Shown here piece by piece: positions 1-64,000 of a stretch of DNA of 64,000 nucleotides (position 1 is its first letter; every line of letters starts with the position of its first letter). The notes beneath the pieces are model-generated. The model was not told the origin of the DNA and did no database searches. It saw only the letters and a list, made by a program, of their open reading frames with translations. The translations under genes and the position numbers were made by a program. The DNA is from Atrina japonica. Its lineage: Eukaryota > Mollusca > Bivalvia > Pterioida > Pinnidae. The DNA lies in the NCBI GenBank assembly GCA_030159075.1, contig BROG01000954.1, positions 1 to 64,000 of the forward strand. The letters are read 5' to 3'.

Positions 1-1343
1 GTTATATAAAGTCAACATCTAAGTTAACATATATTTTCAATAATAGGATAAAAAGGACAAATTTCAATGTATATTTTCTAATTTATTGCTTTTCTATTAT
101 TAAGATATATCCCATTCCATATATCCACATTCCTATCAGCCTCCGGTGTAACCTCATTCCTATCAGTCTCCGGAACGAATTATCATCCAGTATGAAATAT
201 ATAATGGTATAATTTTTAAATTTGTTTCTGTACCTTTTGTGTTTACTTTCTGAACCTTTTTTTGTTTACTTTAATAATACTAAAAATAAAAATGATCAAT
301 TTACATATTATTAACCATTTTAAAAGTATTTTATTAGTCAAAGTAATTTAGTGTATTTTAGAACAAAACAGGTTACACCATGAAGGAGGACATTGGTATT
401 GCAACACCCTGTACTTATATTATGCCATTTAGTTACTGTTATAATAAATATTATATTGATTGACATTATATCAAATGTGGTCTTTCACAAACGGTAAAAC
501 ACTGACCACTACTGGACCAAGGGAAAAAAAGGTTCAAAATAATATATGTAGTAGCTATAGTACGGCTGATCACATGCTGTTGTCAAGATTACGCCCGCTG
601 TTGTCTAGGACAACAAAACATTACATATATCCAACACCCAAGTGAAGATAAATTGAAAATAGCATATTGTAAAGTTTGGATTTACATGTAATTTTAATGG
701 CTCTGTACAGAAGTATGATTTGGCCCCCGTCTCTCAGATATTTACACATTGTAAATGTTAGTTAAGATAATACCATTACATACAGAAAATATAAAAAGCC
801 TACGCTCTAAACCTATAACATACTGACATCTTGAATGTATGTACACATTTAACTGCTGTATATCACCAGTGCAATTTTAATCATAAAGTTTTAGTTAGCA
901 AAATAGGAAAATAATCATTTTACTGAAATTTGAGAATTTGATTTAAGTCTATTAGATTGTTTCCTGGTCCTAGATTCTGTTTTATAAACTGATCACACCA
1001 CTAAAGAGCAATCAAGACAAAATTTTTAAAGTTAATTTTTCTAATTTCCAAGCTGTCTGTTTAAAAAGTTGTGTTACATATCAGAAAAACAAAAGTAGTC
1101 TCCCCTTTTTAGGATAACTAGTTATCTTGTCTGAATTTCTTCAGTGGTAGCTATAGACTATACTTTAAGTGTATTTTGGTAATATAAATGAACTATCTGG
1201 TTATAAAAAGCCTGAATCATCTACTGGTGATAACTAACAGATACATTAAACCTAAATATAAACATAATTGTATCAATAACATGTGAAAATGATGTGGTAA
1301 TTTTTATGTGTGATAGTAAACAGTTTTATCATAATCATCAATG

Positions 1344-1371
1344 TCATCATCATCATCATCATCATCATCAT
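1344..1371. repeat. (TCA)n microsatellite
   Basis: About nine uninterrupted TCA units. Confidence 0.95.
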
Positions 1372-2070
1372 CTATTTACACAATTTGCATAGTGTCATCA
1401 CAATTTCCTATAATTTGGAAACACTACCAAAGTGTACAAAGCGATATATTATACAAAAAATAAAAACACAAACACCTAGCCCCAAACCTCTACAAGTGTT
1501 TACATAAAAAGTACAATATTTCAAAATAACAAGAATCTTTTACATGAAAAATGACTACAGACACAATATATTTTACATATCAACATTTCTACACATCATT
1601 AGCAATTTTGTTATTTGACAAGACTTATCTGTTTCACAGTTTTAAATAAACATATGATGAATGACCTTCTCTTAATATAAACTGTCTTACCTACTGTATT
1701 TTACGTGTTAACTTAAGTTTTTATTGATTTATAACTAGGTAATAAATACACGTATTTACCATAAAACTTACAGTATTATCTACTAAACCGCTTGCAGGTA
1801 TATTGTAACCGGCTTCTCTCCTTCGCCATTAAAAACTGACTGCCAACATATAACTGAAAAATTGTTGACGGTGGCACAAAAAAAAAAAAAATTGAACAAA
1901 ACTGCTAACACAAGGGTCTAAAAATTTCAAATTTTTTTTATTCTCTCTCCCTCTAACACCTACCTATCAATTTTGATAATTCACTAATCATTTCTGAGAG
2001 GAATCTGAAATGTTAAAGTTTGCATTCATGCACCAACACACAATGACAGACCAAAAAAGGTCCTATCAGG

Positions 2071-2118
2071 TCACCTGAGTGGGTCAGGTGAGACAGGTCA
2101 CCTGAGTGAGTCAGGTGA
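2071..2118. repeat. Two tandem TCACCTGA/TCAGGTGA hairpins
   Basis: TCACCTGA pairs with TCAGGTGA across a 5 nt loop, twice in 48 bp. A half copy (TCAGGTGAGCTAAAA) is at 61021, suggesting a dispersed element end. Confidence 0.75.
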
Positions 2119-3079
2119 GCTAAAATTGGGATAATAAAGAAAAGCCGGAAGACGATGGTAACAATTTTTTCAATGTCATGGAATGATAATTATCATGAAA
2201 CATATAAAATATATGTACAATTTTGTTGTCATACATACATAAAACAAATATTTACATTTCTTTTATAAATCTACTCCAGTATTAATAACAATTTCATTAA
2301 AATCATAATTTACGAGATCTACAAAAACTATAATGCTGATAGAATGATATTCACTACTGAACACTCTACATCAGGAATGCTTTCTTAAAACTATAAAGAA
2401 TATAGCTGTTTAAACTCCTGAATTATTTTCATATCAGATATTGATGGAATCTTATATTTATACTGTTGCGCTTGGTTATAAGACGTATCCTAAAGATAGA
2501 TGAAAGCAATGATTGTAAACAATACACACATGTACTTTTCAAATTCAGGAAATAAAGTATAAAAAATTGCACTCAATTATAAGTAATTGTAATTATCTAT
2601 GAATATTATTCTTTATTTACATGTTCAATGTATCGTGTTTCTTAGGATCATAGTTCTTTGTTACTGAGATCAAAACATCAACAAATCACTTGTTTCTTGT
2701 CTAACAACATAATTATGTCTCATTGACATGTACATTATAAAAGACAAATTGATAAGTTAATATATAGGTCACACATATCACAACAGGATGAAAGTAGGTC
2801 AGTAAAAATGTAGGTCACATACTGTATCATCAAACTGCCTTTGTTCATAAAACATATTTAACCAATTTGTTTGCTAAATATCTTGTAGTAAATAAGAAAA
2901 CTTTGATAAACTGCTTATTTTTTAAGACTTGGCTCATTCTTTAGGTCTATAGAAATTATATTTTACACAATCCTAATTTATTTAGAGATGCTACATATCA
3001 GATGTGTTAAAAATTGATGTTTTTTGTATATTTTTAAAGATTTTGAACTGAGCATGGGCATGAGAAGACACATCATTTC

Positions 3080-3655
3080 TGTGGATCACAAAAGTCACTA
3101 AATATGTAGGTCATAAAAGTCACTAAATATGTAGGTCATAAAAGTCATTAAATATGTAGGTCATACATCACTCAATATGTAAGTCATAAGTCACTAAATA
3201 TGTAGGTCATGAAAGTGACTAAATATGTATGTCATAAAAGTCACTAAATATGTATGTCATAAAAGTCATTAAATATGTAGGTCATACATCACTCAATATG
3301 TAAGTCATAAGTCACTAAATATGTAGGTCATAAAAGTGACTAAATATGTATGTCATAAAAGTCACTAAATATGTATGTCATAAAAGTCATTAAATATGTA
3401 GGTCATACATCACTCAATATGTAAGTCATAAGTCACTAAATATGTAGGTCATGAAAGTGACTAAATATGTATGTCATAAAAGTCACTAAATATGTATGTC
3501 ATAAGTCACTAAATATGAAGGTCACAAAAGTCACTGAATATGTAGGTCAAAAGTCACTAAATATGTAGAGCATAAAAGTCATAAATATGTAGGTCATAAA
3601 AGTCACTAAATACATAGGTCATAAGTCACCAAATATGTTGGTCATAAGTCACTTT
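3080..3655. repeat. Satellite with 24 bp units in a 121 bp higher-order repeat
   Basis: The unit is close to AAAGTCACTAAATATGTAGG plus TCAT. Blocks containing TCATACATCACTCAATATG begin at 3161, 3282 and 3403, a period of 121 bp. Just downstream of the PLC gene. Confidence 0.9.
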
Positions 3656-3726
3656 ACAAATATGAAGTACATGTCAATTATTGCCTTTTAAATATCAAAC
3701 ATCTTATGACAATGATTTCATTGTAT

Positions 3727-3732
3727 TTTATT
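3727..3732 (-). promoter_or_regulatory. Possible polyadenylation signal of the PLC gene
   Basis: AATAAA on the minus strand, about 200 nt after the stop codon. The surrounding DNA is AT-rich, so a chance match is possible and other AATAAA copies occur further downstream. Confidence 0.35.
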
Positions 3733-3931
3733 CTATATTACTGATACTTTTGTTCCAATCCTGTAACAGCCAATAACTCGGAATGCTTTTCAATCAACTT
3801 TAAACACTGTCCGAGAGCTTTCAACCACTTTTAAGGGATAGATCTACCGATTACGGCTTTTACAGCAGTTTTTTTCTGTAAAGCACCAATCTAATTAAAA
3901 TGCCCACTAACGATTAAACATCAACTCTGTT

Positions 3932-60092
<56,161 letters not shown>

Positions 60093-60099
60093 CTGTAAA

Positions 60100-60239
60100 A
60101 ATAACAACAAAAAGCATTAAGAAATGATGACTAGACAACTTGGGCTAGAGACAAAAATATTTAAAGTAACAGTAAAGAAAAGCAACCAAAACCAAATTAC
60201 AAACTTGTAACCATAGAAAGGTTCAAACAGACTTGTGAC
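60100..60239. other. Sequence upstream of exon v1
   Basis: Intron or 5' UTR; no exon recognised. Confidence 0.4.
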
Positions 60240-60870
60240 TTCCTGCCCTATTTATAAAACCCTTGACCAAAGCCAAACTTGACTTAAGATACAAACTTAT
60301 TAAAAGTAAAGCCCTTGACTAGAAGCCTAACCCCTGACTAAAGTCAAATCCCAAACTTAAAGTCAACCTGACTAAAGCAAAACAGTTTACTACAAGTCAA
60401 ACCCCTGAGTAAAAGAAAAATCCCAACCAAAGCAAGCTCGTAACTGAAAGCCAAACCCCTGACTAAAGCCAAACCCATAACTTAAAGTCAACCCCTTGAC
60501 TAAAATCAAAACCCCTGACTTATAATAAAACCCCTGACTAAAGCCAAACCCATAACTTAAAGTCAACCCCTTGACTAAAAGCAAAACCCCTGACTTACAG
60601 TAAAATCCCTGACTAAAGCCAAACCCATAATTTAAAGTCAAACCCCTTGACTAAAAGCAAAACCCCTGACTTACAGTAAAACCCCTGACTTAAAGTAAAA
60701 CCCCTGATGAAAAGCAAAACCCCTGACTTAAAGTAAAACCCCTGACTAAAGCAAAACCCCTGACTAAAAGCAAAACCCCTGACTTAAAGCAAAACCCCTG
60801 TATAAAAGCAAAACCCCTGACTAAAGTAAAACCCCTGTATAAAAGCAAAAACCCCTGACTAGAAGTAAAC
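60240..60870. repeat. 18-19 bp minisatellite
   Basis: ACCCCTGACTTAAAGTAAA and ACCCCTGACTAAAGCCAAA variants, about 32 copies; a longer period of about 90 bp is visible at 60440-60650. Confidence 0.92.

Positions 60871-64000
<3,130 letters not shown>

Larger units (their letters stand above)
1..3075. other. AT-rich 3' flank without recognisable genes
   Basis: No exon with splice sites and family similarity was found on either strand. It contains a (TCA)n run at about 1344-1371 and the hairpin pair at 2071-2118. Part of it could be a long 3' UTR of the PLC gene or flank of another gene. Confidence 0.6.

Overview
This window is nuclear DNA of an animal, most likely a lophotrochozoan and probably a bivalve mollusc. 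The evidence is an AT-rich background, one gene split into many short exons by introns full of repeats, canonical GT-AG splice sites, tRNA-derived SINE relics, many small inverted-repeat elements (MITEs) and a large number of private minisatellites. The species call is an inference. No bacterial, viral or organellar genes are visible.

The only gene I can support lies on the minus strand and fills almost the whole window. Nineteen exons between 60092 and 3932 splice in one continuous frame into about 731 residues. They encode a phosphoinositide-specific phospholipase C of the delta type: PH domain, EF hands, catalytic X box, acidic/His-rich X-Y linker, catalytic Y box and C2 domain, ending at a stop codon. 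The key catalytic residues of PLC-delta1 are all present at the same spacing, so the enzyme should be active. About 14 N-terminal residues relative to rat PLC-delta1, with the promoter and 5' UTR, are missing and probably lie beyond 64000.

Eighteen introns are visible. Seventeen are GT-AG. One (50126 to 48741) begins ATATCCTTT, has a TTCCCTTGAC branch site 11 nt before the end, and ends CAC: a minor-class (U12) AT-AC intron that restores the conserved Trp at the start of the first EF hand.

Region by region: 1-3930 is 3' flank with a higher-order satellite; 3932-9382 holds the C2 and Y exons; 9383-15889 the linker and end of X; 15890-26594 is a 10.7 kb intron of satellites, part of which looks like a merged or faulty consensus; 26595-31076 holds the X and EF/X exons; 31077-39490 contains a 4.3 kb G-rich then T-rich block bounded by a direct repeat; 39491-48740 holds EF-hand exons among (TA)n, (TG)n and (GA)n tracts; 48741-60092 holds the PH exons and more arrays; 60093-64000 is 5' flank or first intron.

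The most interesting pattern is that at two exons (6215-6279 and 30986-31076) the neighbouring minisatellite is built from the exon's own 5' splice site, so a row of near-identical decoy donors follows the real one. A third exon (28180-28297) may show a decayed version. No novel multi-gene system is present.
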